Assembly (NCBI GenBank): GCA_003560915.1
Contig: PWJM01000009.1
Coordinates: forward strand, 1 to 48,881
Origin: Syntrophomonadaceae bacterium
GTDB taxonomy: Bacteria; Bacillota; Dethiobacteria; SKNC01
Direction of reading: 5' to 3'
DNA: 48,881 nucleotides
The number at the start of each line of letters is the position of its first letter. Within the stretch, counting starts at the first letter, position 1. Shown here in pieces: positions 25,542 to 34,555 of this stretch. A model generated the notes under the pieces. That model was not told where the DNA came from, made no database searches, and worked only from the letters and a program-made list of their open reading frames with translations. The position numbers were made by a program, and so were the translations under genes.

Positions 25542-28244
25542 CTATGCTTCTTCCAGGCCCATCTCCAGATCTTTCATCTTTTCATGGAGTTCATGAAGTA
25601 TTTTTAGCGCTTCCATGGGAGTTGTCCTCAAGGGGTCCGTTAATTTGATTGCCTGCAGCAAATCTTTTATCCCTTCCTCCTGGAATACCTTTTGACTTGA
25701 AGGACTGCCCAATTCTAGATTCCGGGCAGTGCTGCTGCCTTCGTTACTCTCCAAGGAGTGCATGCCCCCTGTTCTTTCCCCTGATCCTTTAGGTTTTTCT
25801 TTTTCTAATTCTAACAGGATATTTGAAGCCCGCTGTATTAGCTCCACCGGCAGGCCGGCCAATCTTGCCACCTGAATTCCGTAGCTTCGATCAGCTTTCT
25901 GAGGAATAACCTTTCTCAAAAACACGATTTCCTCTCCCTGTTCTTTCACGGCAATGGAACAGTTCCTAACTGCTGTCAACCTGTCTTCCAGGTCGGTCAA
26001 TTCGTGATAATGTGTAGCAAAAAGGGTTTTGGGCCCTCCTGCCCTTCGGTCATGAAGATATTCCACTACAGCCCGGGCAATGCTCATACCGTCAAAAGTG
26101 CTGGTGCCTCTTCCGATTTCATCCAGTATAATCAGGCTTTGAGAGGTAGCGTTGTTTAAAATATTGGCCACTTCGGTCATTTCTACCATAAAGGTACTCT
26201 GTCCCCCGGCCAGGTCATCCGCCGCTCCCACCCTGGCAAATATCCTGTCTACGATGCAAAACTCCGCCCTTTGGGCAGGTACAAAGGAACCCATCTGGGC
26301 CATGAGGACAATCAGGGCCACCTGGCGCATATAAGTGGATTTTCCCGCCATATTAGGGCCTGTAATAATTATGATTCTTTTCTCATTTTCATCCAGGCTT
26401 ATGTCGTTAGGCACAAACTGCTCATCGGAAAGAAAATGTTCTACTACCGGATGCCTTCCCTCCTGAATTACCATTCTATTCTCCCCATTAAAAGACGGAC
26501 GGGAGTAATGGTTTTTGATGGCCGCCCGGGCCAGGCTCAACAGGCAGTCCAGCACAGCGATAACACGAGCGCTCTGCTGGATTTCCTGAGTCCTTTCTGC
26601 TGCAGCCCCCCTGACCTGTTCAAACAAAAAAAACTCTCTGGCTTCTATTTTTTCCTCGGCCCCAAGAATTTTCTCCTCCAATTCCTTCAGCCGAGGAGTG
26701 ATAAACCTTTCTGAATTCACCAGGGTTTGTTTCCTGATATAGTTCTCAGGGGTTCCGGTTAACCTGGTTTTGCTGATATCTATGTAATAGCCGAAAACCC
26801 GATTAAACCCTATTTTCAAAGACTTTATTCCGGTTCTTTCCCGCTCATCTTTTTCTAATTCCAGTATCCAGTTTTTCCCCTGGGTTGAGATCTTTCGCAG
26901 CTCGTCCAGCTCCTGATCATATTCCCCTCGGATCAGCCCACCCTCTTTTAAAGATATCGGAGGGTTGTCCACCAGGCATTCCTCAATTAATCCCTGGAGA
27001 TCTTCCAGCATGTTAAAGTATTGCTGAAGCTCTTTAAACACGTTACTTGTCAGTTGGTTTAAAAGGCCTTGAATAAAGGGGAATTCCTGCAGGGTCTTTT
27101 TCAATTGAATTAAATCCCGGGCATGGGCGGTTCCAAAGTTCATGCGCCCCATAATTCGTTCCAGGTCATAAACATTTTCCAATGCCTGCTGGAGATCCTC
27201 CCGGGCAAAAGGGTTTTCTATTAACTCCTGTACTCCTTCCAGCCGGTTTTCTATCCTGTCCTTATCTGTCAAAGGTTCCAGGACCCATTTTCTTAGAAGC
27301 CTCCCCCCCAGAGAGGTCAATGTCATGTCCAGCACCCCCAGCAGGGATCCATTTTTTTTCCCAGTCCTGATGGTCTGGGTCAATTCCAGGTTCCTCCGGG
27401 TTACCCCATCTATTAACATATAGTCTTCGGGTTGATAAACCCGAAGACGGTTGATGTGAGCCAGAGAGCCTTTCTGCAGTTCCTTAAGATAGGATATAAC
27501 TGCTCCCGCTGCACCTGAAGCAAGGGGGAATTCGATGCAGCCCAGGGCCTCCAGGGAAAGCAGGTTAAATTGAGCGGTAAGAGTTTCCTTGGCCTTATGG
27601 GCAGTAAAAACATAATCGGCATATGGGGTGTACAGTACTTCCGGAAGCCCCTCCAAAACATCCAGCAGTGACCGATCCTCTGCTGCAGACATATTAAATA
27701 CACATTCTGAAGGACAGAATTTCAATAGTTCCTCCTGCAGTTTGTGAAAACGGTCTTCCCCGGTAAACTGGGCAGCCAAAAACTCCCCTGTGGAAACATC
27801 CACGGCGGCCAGGCCGATTCCATCCTTGATAATATACAGTCCACAAAGGTAATTATTCTGTGAACCCTGGAGCAGGTTTTCATCCAAAACCGTGCCGGGA
27901 GTAATGATCCGTGTTACTTCCCTTTTTACCAGCCCTTTGGAAAACTTTGCATCTTCCACCTGGTCACACAGGGCCACCTTATATCCTTTTTCTATCAGCC
28001 GAGAAATATAAGACTTAACCGCATGATAAGGAACCCCTGCCAGGGGTACGTGATTGTCCTTCCCTGTCTCCCGGGAGGTCAAGACGATTTCCAGTTCCCG
28101 GGCAGCAGTTTTTGCATCGTCATAAAACATTTCATAAAAATCCCCTACCCGGAAGAACAATAATTTATCTTCATGTTCCTTCTTTATTTCCCAGTACTGC
28201 TTAATCATTGGAGTTTCCTTACCCACTGCTGTCCCCCCAACCAT
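25542..28244 (-). CDS. mutS: DNA mismatch recognition protein MutS
   Basis: 900 residues. The mismatch-contact motif is in FFRVGDFYEMF (Phe-x-Glu). The ATPase domain has GPNMAGKSTYMRQVAL (Walker A), DEIGRGTSTFDG (Walker B), and ATHYHELTDLE. The C-terminal ~60 residues hold the clamp-binding/tetramerisation region. The start is uncertain: ATG 28244 gives a 12-residue leader before the conserved ETPMIKQYW, and an internal GTG or ATG has comparable ribosome sites. Confidence 0.97.
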   Translation of the reverse strand: MVGGTAVGKETPMIKQYWEIKKEHEDKLLFFRVGDFYEMFYDDAKTAARELEIVLTSRETGKDNHVPLAGVPYHAVKSYISRLIEKGYKVALCDQVEDAKFSKGLVKREVTRIITPGTVLDENLLQGSQNNYLCGLYIIKDGIGLAAVDVSTGEFLAAQFTGEDRFHKLQEELLKFCPSECVFNMSAAEDRSLLDVLEGLPEVLYTPYADYVFTAHKAKETLTAQFNLLSLEALGCIEFPLASGAAGAVISYLKELQKGSLAHINRLRVYQPEDYMLIDGVTRRNLELTQTIRTGKKNGSLLGVLDMTLTSLGGRLLRKWVLEPLTDKDRIENRLEGVQELIENPFAREDLQQALENVYDLERIMGRMNFGTAHARDLIQLKKTLQEFPFIQGLLNQLTSNVFKELQQYFNMLEDLQGLIEECLVDNPPISLKEGGLIRGEYDQELDELRKISTQGKNWILELEKDERERTGIKSLKIGFNRVFGYYIDISKTRLTGTPENYIRKQTLVNSERFITPRLKELEEKILGAEEKIEAREFFLFEQVRGAAAERTQEIQQSARVIAVLDCLLSLARAAIKNHYSRPSFNGENRMVIQEGRHPVVEHFLSDEQFVPNDISLDENEKRIIIITGPNMAGKSTYMRQVALIVLMAQMGSFVPAQRAEFCIVDRIFARVGAADDLAGGQSTFMVEMTEVANILNNATSQSLIILDEIGRGTSTFDGMSIARAVVEYLHDRRAGGPKTLFATHYHELTDLEDRLTAVRNCSIAVKEQGEEIVFLRKVIPQKADRSYGIQVARLAGLPVELIQRASNILLELEKEKPKGSGERTGGMHSLESNEGSSTARNLELGSPSSQKVFQEEGIKDLLQAIKLTDPLRTTPMEALKILHELHEKMKDLEMGLEEA

Positions 28245-28343
28245 ATTCTTTCTAGCCTAAATCCGGAACCTAATCATGCTTGAAACCAGGTTTCCTGACT
28301 TTAATGACATGAGCTGCTGATTCCTATTTAAAGTCCTTTAAAA

Positions 28344-28898
28344 TCATCCTGGGAGCCCATCTCCCCCTGTCCCTGAAGAGTCATCCAGGGCAGCTGAAGT
28401 TTCCAGGCTTCCCTGCAGTATAACTGCCTCCGCCGTATCACAGATAGATTTCTCCTGGGAAAAACCGCAGAGGTGACAATATCCCGCCCGCCTTAAGGTA
28501 ATGCCTCTGCACGCCGGACAGGAACGGTTCCTTATATAAAAGGTTGTCAAATATAAAAGCAGCAGAATTCCATATACTATCCATAGGGGAATTGAAAAGC
28601 TTAAGGGAAAGGGATATTCAACTGCCCCCTGAATAGCAGGCACCATAAAATAGTAGTCAACCCCACTAACTAAAAGACCTACTGTAAGATAAACAAATAT
28701 GGAGGCCAGGGCATTGCCGTGTAGGGGGGATATAAGTTTAGAAAAGAGCAGATCCGTTATGATACCGATGACCAGCCCTGCTCCATAGACCACCCATATG
28801 AAAGCAGAGTAAACCAGGTTTTCTGTAAAATAGTAAATGATAACGGATAAAGCCGAACATATTACCACATATAACAGTAAACTCTTAATCAGTTTCAT
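28344..28898 (-). CDS. Membrane protein with C-terminal zinc ribbon (184 residues)
   Basis: Not recognised by name. Four predicted membrane segments (about 7-25, 30-52, 63-85, 100-125) are followed by a cytoplasmic CPAC...CHLC pair 15 residues apart, a zinc-ribbon pattern, and an acidic/Ser-rich tail. No enzyme motif is visible. It lies 17 bases after miaB and 99 before mutS in the same direction, so it is probably part of that transcript. The zinc ribbon may be structural. Confidence 0.7.
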   Translation of the reverse strand: MKLIKSLLLYVVICSALSVIIYYFTENLVYSAFIWVVYGAGLVIGIITDLLFSKLISPLHGNALASIFVYLTVGLLVSGVDYYFMVPAIQGAVEYPFPLSFSIPLWIVYGILLLLYLTTFYIRNRSCPACRGITLRRAGYCHLCGFSQEKSICDTAEAVILQGSLETSAALDDSSGTGGDGLPG

Positions 28899-28915
28899 CT
28901 AATTATTCCTCCCCT

Positions 28916-30337
28916 TTATGACAACGCTTCTCCATCCAGGCTCCAGGTTTTTACGTCGTTAATTTTAACAGGGATAATCTTCCCGATCATCTCCTTCTCC
29001 CCTTTAAAGTTGACCAGTTTATTTGTCCGGGTCCTCCCCGTCAGGACAGAGGGGTTCTCCCTACTGAACCCCTCTACCAGCACATCCATCACCGTCCCCC
29101 TCAAGGCTTCGTTAATTTCTCGACTTATACGGTTTTGAGTTTCATTTAGCTTTAAAAGCCTTTCTTTTTTTTCAGCTGCAGGAATTTGCCCCGGCATATC
29201 TGCTGCCAGGGTGCCCTTTCGGGGAGAAAAAACAAAGCTGTAAGAGGTATCAAATCGTACCCGCTCCAAAATTTCCAGTGTATCTGAAAAATCTTCCCGG
29301 GTTTCCCCTGGAAACCCTACGATAAAATCTGTGGTAATGCTGGAGTGGGGAATTAATTCTCGAATATAACTGACTACTTCCAGGTAGTGTTCCCTGGTAT
29401 ATCCCCTGTTCATCTTTCCCAAAATCTTATTGCTTCCTGATTGTATGGGAAGATGAAAGTGTTCGCAGACCTTCTCAGAGCGATATATAACCTCTGTTAG
29501 CTCCCGGCTGAAATCCCGGGGATGAGAGGTCATATAACGAATTCTTTCCAGCCCCGTGATGCTGTCCAGTTTCTCCAGGAGTAGTGCAAAAGTGATGCTT
29601 TTATCTAGATCTTTACCATAGGAGTTCACGTTCTGTCCCAAAAGCGTTACTTCCTTATATCCTTTGGAAGCCAGCCCCTCAACTTCAGTTACTATATTAC
29701 TCATCTCCCGGCTTTGTTCCCGGCCCCGTACATAGGGGACAACACAGTATGCACAAAAATTATTACAGCCATAAGTTATGGTCACCCATGCTTTAATTCC
29801 ACCCTTGCGGGATATGGGGAGGCCTTCCACGACCTCTTTCCCTTCAGGCCAGATATCCAGAACCGTCTCCCGGCTCTCCTCCGCTTCTTTTAAGAGATGA
29901 GGAAACCGGTGCACATTGTGAGTTCCAAAAACCAGGTCTACATGGGGATACCGGGCTTTTATCTTTTTGGCGGTCCCCTCCTGCTGGGCCATACATCCGC
30001 ACACTCCGATAATTAAATGAGGTTTTTCCCTTTTCAGCTTTTTCAGTTTTCCTATCATCCCGAACACTTTTGCTTCTGCTTTTTGTCGGATAGCACAGGT
30101 ATTCATAATTAATATATCGGTATCCTCAACTCCTGCTGCTTCCCGGTAACCCAGATCCTCTAAAAAACCTCCCAGGATTTCCGAATCATGAACATTCATC
30201 TGGCATCCAAAGGTATGGATATAAAACTTTTTGGGTTCTTCTGACGATTCCATACTTTCCAGCGACTTTGTTGGGGCTTCTGACTCCCCCGGTTTACCCG
30301 AATCTTTCAATTTATTGGATTTTTCTAAATTGCCCAT
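28916..30337 (-). CDS. miaB: tRNA-2-methylthio-N6-dimethylallyladenosine synthase
   Basis: 473 residues. Radical-SAM methylthiotransferase that adds the ms2 group to i6A37 made by MiaA. The N-terminal UPF0004 domain has HTFGCQMNVHDSE, MNTCAIRQKAE, and VCGCMAQQ (auxiliary cluster cysteines). The radical-SAM motif is YGCNNFCAYCVVPYVRG, and a TRAM domain ends the protein. A ~37-residue Ser/Lys/Glu-rich N-terminal extension precedes the core. ATG 30337 has GAGGTGATC upstream. Confidence 0.96.
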   Translation of the reverse strand: MGNLEKSNKLKDSGKPGESEAPTKSLESMESSEEPKKFYIHTFGCQMNVHDSEILGGFLEDLGYREAAGVEDTDILIMNTCAIRQKAEAKVFGMIGKLKKLKREKPHLIIGVCGCMAQQEGTAKKIKARYPHVDLVFGTHNVHRFPHLLKEAEESRETVLDIWPEGKEVVEGLPISRKGGIKAWVTITYGCNNFCAYCVVPYVRGREQSREMSNIVTEVEGLASKGYKEVTLLGQNVNSYGKDLDKSITFALLLEKLDSITGLERIRYMTSHPRDFSRELTEVIYRSEKVCEHFHLPIQSGSNKILGKMNRGYTREHYLEVVSYIRELIPHSSITTDFIVGFPGETREDFSDTLEILERVRFDTSYSFVFSPRKGTLAADMPGQIPAAEKKERLLKLNETQNRISREINEALRGTVMDVLVEGFSRENPSVLTGRTRTNKLVNFKGEKEMIGKIIPVKINDVKTWSLDGEALS

Positions 30338-30415
30338 ATATGATCACCTCGAACTGGTGGAATTACTTTAATAAGAAACATAGGCCAATAATAAGTAAAT
30401 AGAATACTAAGACTT

Positions 30416-30444
30416 ATTTTACCATGACCGGGAAAAGGTCACAA
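30416..30444 (-). promoter_or_regulatory. Candidate promoter of the miaB-mutS-mutL block
   Basis: Minus strand TTGTGA, 17-base spacer, TAAAAT, about 80 bases before miaB. Confidence 0.45.
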
Positions 30445-30535
30445 CATGTCTGCTTATTATTCCCTCTACCTATATCATTTTCCTACCGGTTAAATTTTAT
30501 TATCAACCCCCGCCCTGTGCATTCCCGCTGTGGTG

Positions 30536-30563
30536 AAAAAAAAACCAGCCCTGATTGGCTGGT
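30536..30563 (-). terminator. Terminator of the glutamate synthase operon
   Basis: 7-bp stem ACCAGCC/GGCTGGT (30544-30550 with 30557-30563) followed on the minus strand by nine T. Confidence 0.88.
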
Positions 30564-30599
30564 ATAAGAAGGGGTGAGTCAATTTTATAATTTTAATTA

Positions 30600-31331
30600 T
30601 TAATAGGCATAAAGGTTTCCGTACGGCCTGGAACCTATGGGGACATATTTATGAAAATCCTCCAGGTTAATTTTTTTCATAGGATAATCAAAATACTTAC
30701 AGTATTTTTTTATTTTATCCTTTAATAAACGGTAATCCTCTTCCTCCATCGCTGCCTCTTTCACTTCTTTTCCGAATTTAAAAGCCGGAACTTCTCCGCG
30801 GATATAAATTCTTCCGCCGTGCATGCCGGTGCCGCAAAAGTTTCCTATGGACTCCTCTGGAGAATCACCTATACCCAGCACTATAATAACTCCTCCGGCC
30901 ATGTATTCTCCTAAAAAATTCCCCGCAGATCCGCCGATAATTAACATGGGTATCTGCTCTCCAAATTCTTTCATGTGGATGCCCACCCGGTAGCCTACGT
31001 CAGTTTTTACATAGATTTCTCCGCCCCGCATGGCATAGCCCATGATATCTCCGGCATGGCCGTGGATTACTATTTCGCCTTTATTCATAGTGTTTCCCAC
31101 GCCATCCTGGGCATTTCCACTAACTACAATATGGGCGCCATTCATGAAGGATGCCAGGTCATTACCGGGGATACCGTCCAGATATAAGGTGCAGCCTTCT
31201 TTCAAAGTCCCTCCAATATATCGCTGCCCCCTAAGATTTTTGATTTTAATCTCTTTTTCCCGGGGGGCTTCTTCCTTAATGATATCGTTCAGTTCTCTGT
31301 AAGATAGTTTATGCGCATCCAGGACTTTCAA
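30600..31331 (-). CDS. Glutamate synthase GXGXG (GltB3-type) domain protein
   Basis: 243 residues forming only the C-terminal beta-helix domain of glutamate synthase large subunit, with the repeating G-x-x-G pattern (SGNAQDGVGNTMNKGEIVIHG, then GHAGDIMGYAMRGGEIYVK). In archaeal-type enzymes this domain is a separate polypeptide that completes the ammonia tunnel. TTG start at 31331 has GGGAGGGG upstream and overlaps the preceding flavoprotein gene by 23 bases. A similar fold occurs in formylmethanofuran dehydrogenase subunit C, but the operon settles the role. Confidence 0.9.
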   Translation of the reverse strand: MKVLDAHKLSYRELNDIIKEEAPREKEIKIKNLRGQRYIGGTLKEGCTLYLDGIPGNDLASFMNGAHIVVSGNAQDGVGNTMNKGEIVIHGHAGDIMGYAMRGGEIYVKTDVGYRVGIHMKEFGEQIPMLIIGGSAGNFLGEYMAGGVIIVLGIGDSPEESIGNFCGTGMHGGRIYIRGEVPAFKFGKEVKEAAMEEEDYRLLKDKIKKYCKYFDYPMKKINLEDFHKYVPIGSRPYGNLYAY

Positions 31332-32592
31332 TGGTTTCCCCTCCCCTCATGCGGTCTCTCCGCAGTTCTTCAGGCAGATCCAGTAAACAAAAGCCCGGCC
31401 TTAAAATTTTTTCTTTGAAAGAGTTACAATCTATCCCTTCCTTGATGAGCCAGGTAAAAATTCCAGCCTGGCCTACCTCACCCAATTTGATGAAACCTAA
31501 AAGTCGGTTGTCCCGGAAAACCAGTTGAAGGTAACTATCGGGTTCCTCCCGGCACAATATTTCTTCATTTCCTTCCCGGGCTTCAAAAACCCCGGCAGTA
31601 ATTATGGAAAAACCGAAGAAACCGATAGAGTTCACCGCAAATCCCCCGGAATCTTTCGTTTTTAATCCTGCCATGTTCATCCCGGCCACATGCCCTTGAC
31701 GATAAGCTCCCGGCCAGATGGGAATCACCCGGTTTTCTTCCTGAAGCAAATCCCAACCTTCCGCCACATCACCGGCGGCATAAATATTCTCCAGGTCTGT
31801 CTGCATATACTCATTGACCTTTACTCCCTGGTTTTTACTGAGGGGCAGTTCTTCTACCAGTTCAATACGGGGCCGGACCCCGGCAGCCACGATGAGAAGA
31901 TCCGTCAGGACCCCCTGCCCATCGGAGAGAACCACTCCCTGGAGTTCCTCTCCCCATGTAATTTCCTTTACCGTCTTTTCAAAGATAAAGCGGACCCCGT
32001 GCTCCTCCATTTTGCGCTGTACCATCCGGGCAGGAACGTCACTTAGAATTGAACCCAAAATATGGGGGCCTAACTCTATTACGGTAACCGGTAATCCCAA
32101 TAGGGAAATTGCTTCTGCGGCTTTCATTCCCACCAGGCCGGCGCCGATGATTAGAGGCCTGGTAACCTGGTTTAATTGTATCTTTTGTTGAATCTCTTTA
32201 ATGTCATCAAAATAGTTGAAAAAATGATACTCCTGCTTCTCAATTCCTTTAATAGGAGGTAAAAAGGGACTGCTTCCGGATGCCAGCAGCAGTCGGTCAT
32301 ATTCTATTGACTGCCCCTCTTCTAGTTTTACAGTATTCTGTTCCGGTTCAATCCGGGAAACTTTTTTATCCAGCAGCAGTTCTACCCGATTATTTTCATA
32401 GAAGTCAGGATCCCGGATATACATATCTTCTTCTTTCACCTTTCCCGCCAGGTAATAAGATATTAACGGCCGTGAGTAGGCCGGGTAAGATTCCTCGGAT
32501 ATTACGGTAATGATTCCCTCCGGGTCAACCTTACGGATCCCTTCCACTGCTCCCACTGAGGCGGCTGAATTACCGATTATTACGTATTTCAT
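31309..32592 (-). CDS. FAD/NAD(P)-dependent oxidoreductase of the glutamate synthase operon
   Basis: 427 residues of the pyridine nucleotide-disulfide reductase fold: FAD site MKYVIIGNSAASVGAVEGI at the N-terminus, a central NAD(P) site (PLIIGAGLVGMKAAEAI), and the FAD-binding AAGDVAEGWD. There is no redox-active CxxxxC, so it resembles nitrite reductase NADH-binding or rubredoxin reductase-like proteins. It probably passes electrons from NAD(P)H to the ferredoxin encoded just upstream. Its ATG overlaps the ferredoxin stop. Confidence 0.88.
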   Translation of the reverse strand: MKYVIIGNSAASVGAVEGIRKVDPEGIITVISEESYPAYSRPLISYYLAGKVKEEDMYIRDPDFYENNRVELLLDKKVSRIEPEQNTVKLEEGQSIEYDRLLLASGSSPFLPPIKGIEKQEYHFFNYFDDIKEIQQKIQLNQVTRPLIIGAGLVGMKAAEAISLLGLPVTVIELGPHILGSILSDVPARMVQRKMEEHGVRFIFEKTVKEITWGEELQGVVLSDGQGVLTDLLIVAAGVRPRIELVEELPLSKNQGVKVNEYMQTDLENIYAAGDVAEGWDLLQEENRVIPIWPGAYRQGHVAGMNMAGLKTKDSGGFAVNSIGFFGFSIITAGVFEAREGNEEILCREEPDSYLQLVFRDNRLLGFIKLGEVGQAGIFTWLIKEGIDCNSFKEKILRPGFCLLDLPEELRRDRMRGGETIESPGCA

Positions 32593-33038
32593 TATTCCAC
32601 GCCCCTTTCTTCATAAACTATAGCCCGGTTCGGGCAGTGGCTTACGCAGTACGGCTCAGGTTCTCCGCTGCAGAGATTACATTTAACAATCTTTTTCTTT
32701 TCTCCCTCTTCTCTTTGTATAGCACCAAAGGGACAGACGGTGATACAGGTCCAGCATCCTACACATTTGTCTTCATTACACAGTACCGTGCCCTCTTCAT
32801 TTTTACTCAATGCACCGGTAATACAGGCCTCAACACAGGACGGTTGGTCACAATGCCTGCATTGAAATGCAAAAGAAAGAGGTCCATCCTCCCACACGGC
32901 AACCCTGGGCGCAGGACGGTCGGGCTCTTTTTTATAAGTTTTAATGATATCCTTAGATTTGGAATGCCCCACTACACAGAATATCTCACACAAGCGACAT
33001 CCAACACAGTATTCTTCACGGGCATAGATTCTCTTCAT
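32592..33038 (-). CDS. Multi-cluster ferredoxin (HycB/DmsB-like)
   Basis: 148 residues with four groups of cysteines: CVGCRLCEIFC, CRHCDQPSCVEAC, CVGCWTCITVCPFGAI, and CNLCSG...CVSHC. That pattern would hold up to four [4Fe-4S] clusters, as in electron-transfer subunits of the DmsB/HycB class. No signal, so cytosolic. Between the FMN subunit and the flavoprotein genes, it is the likely electron wire of this glutamate synthase. ATG 33038 has GGAGGGA upstream. Confidence 0.9.
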   Translation of the reverse strand: MKRIYAREEYCVGCRLCEIFCVVGHSKSKDIIKTYKKEPDRPAPRVAVWEDGPLSFAFQCRHCDQPSCVEACITGALSKNEEGTVLCNEDKCVGCWTCITVCPFGAIQREEGEKKKIVKCNLCSGEPEPYCVSHCPNRAIVYEERGVE

Positions 33039-33049
33039 TGAAATCCCTC

Positions 33050-34555
33050 CTATTCCCCGGCAGCCTTAATGCCTAGAATATCTAGTTCACGGCTGCTCAG
33101 GTCTACTCCCCGAAGCATGTGCCGGTTTCCCCTAAGGCTGTCGATGGCATTAATGCCCATCCCACCTAATATTTCTTTAATCTCGTGCTTCCAACCGGTA
33201 ATCAGGTTAACTAATCGTTCTCTGCCGATTTCGGGATTTAGCCTCTTGACCAAATGGGGCTGTTGGGTGGCAATCCCCCAGCTGCATTTACCCATATAGC
33301 ATTTCCGACAGAGATGACAGCCCATGGCCAACAGAGCTGCAGTTCCAATATATACGGCATCGGCACCCAGGGCTACAGCTTTTACTATATCTGCACTATT
33401 CCGGATGCTTCCGGCAGCCACCACGGAAACCTGGTTGCGTATCCCTTCTTCCTTCAGTCGGTTATCCACTGCAGATATGGCGAATTCGATAGGAATCCCT
33501 ACGTTATCTCGAATTCGAGTAGGAGCGGCTCCTGTGCCTCCTCTAAATCCATCTATGGTAATTATGTCTGCCCCGGCCCGGGCGATTCCCGAAGCTATGG
33601 CTGCCACATTATGAACAGCAGCTATTTTCACCGAGACCGGCTTTTCGTAATCTGAAGCTTCTTTTAAAGCAAAAATCAGCTGCCTTAAATCTTCAATGGA
33701 ATAAATATCGTGGTGAGGGGCCGGAGATATGGCATCGGTTCCCAGTGGAATCATCCGGGTAGCTGCAACTTCTTCCCTTACCTTTTCCCCCGGCAGGTGC
33801 CCGCCGATTCCCGGCTTGGCCCCCTGGCCGATTTTAATTTCTATCCCAGCTCCAATTTTTAAATATTCGCTGTTAACGCCAAAGCGTCCAGAAGCAACCT
33901 GGACAACGGTATGATCTGCAAACTTAAAGAGGCTTTGATGCAGCCCACCCTCTCCGGTATTATAATAAATTCCCAGCTGCTCAGCTGCCTCTGCCAGAAC
34001 CCGGCAGGCATTCAGGCTGATAGACCCAAAGGACATGGCCGAGAACATGACCGGTGCAGACAATTCCAACTGAGGTGAAATTTTGGTCTTTAAGCTGCCG
34101 TCACAACCAATTTCCAGTCTTTCGGGTTTTCTCCCCAGAAAAGTTTTCAGTTCCATGGGTTCCCTCAGGGGATCAATGGAGGGATTTGTAACCTGGCTGG
34201 CATTTAAAAGTATTTTATCCCAAAACACCGGCAGAGGTTTGGGGTTTCCCATCCCGGAAAGTAATATGCCGCCGGTTTCAGCCTGTTTTTGGAGCTGACG
34301 GATGTCGATATCTTTCCAGGCACTGTTTTCCCTGAACTCCAGGGGATATTTTCGTATAATCAATGCCCGGGTAGGACAGAGAACTACACAACGATGACAA
34401 TTAACACAGTTTTCCTCCCTGGCAAAAACCTTTTCCTCTTCTTCATCAAAATAATGCACATCATAAGGGCACTGGGTCACACAGACTTTGCAGTCTATAC
34501 ACCGGTCCTTATCCCTATCCACTCTGTATTCTGGTGCTAGCATACTGAAACCCAT
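33050..34555 (-). CDS. gltB: Glutamate synthase FMN-binding (GltB2, archaeal-type) subunit with ferredoxin domain
   Basis: 501 residues. Two 4Fe-4S motifs open the protein (CIDCKVCVTQCPYDV and CVNCHRCVVLCPTRAL). The FMN barrel follows (MFSAMSFGSISLNA, GEGGLHQSL, DGFRGGTGAAPTRIRDN), with a later Cys cluster (CHLCRKCYMGKC) expected to bind the 3Fe-4S centre. This is the central domain, where 2-oxoglutarate and channelled ammonia become glutamate. ATG 34555 has GGAGGAGGTGG upstream and overlaps the amidotransferase gene by 19 bases. Confidence 0.93.
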   Translation of the reverse strand: MGFSMLAPEYRVDRDKDRCIDCKVCVTQCPYDVHYFDEEEEKVFAREENCVNCHRCVVLCPTRALIIRKYPLEFRENSAWKDIDIRQLQKQAETGGILLSGMGNPKPLPVFWDKILLNASQVTNPSIDPLREPMELKTFLGRKPERLEIGCDGSLKTKISPQLELSAPVMFSAMSFGSISLNACRVLAEAAEQLGIYYNTGEGGLHQSLFKFADHTVVQVASGRFGVNSEYLKIGAGIEIKIGQGAKPGIGGHLPGEKVREEVAATRMIPLGTDAISPAPHHDIYSIEDLRQLIFALKEASDYEKPVSVKIAAVHNVAAIASGIARAGADIITIDGFRGGTGAAPTRIRDNVGIPIEFAISAVDNRLKEEGIRNQVSVVAAGSIRNSADIVKAVALGADAVYIGTAALLAMGCHLCRKCYMGKCSWGIATQQPHLVKRLNPEIGRERLVNLITGWKHEIKEILGGMGINAIDSLRGNRHMLRGVDLSSRELDILGIKAAGE

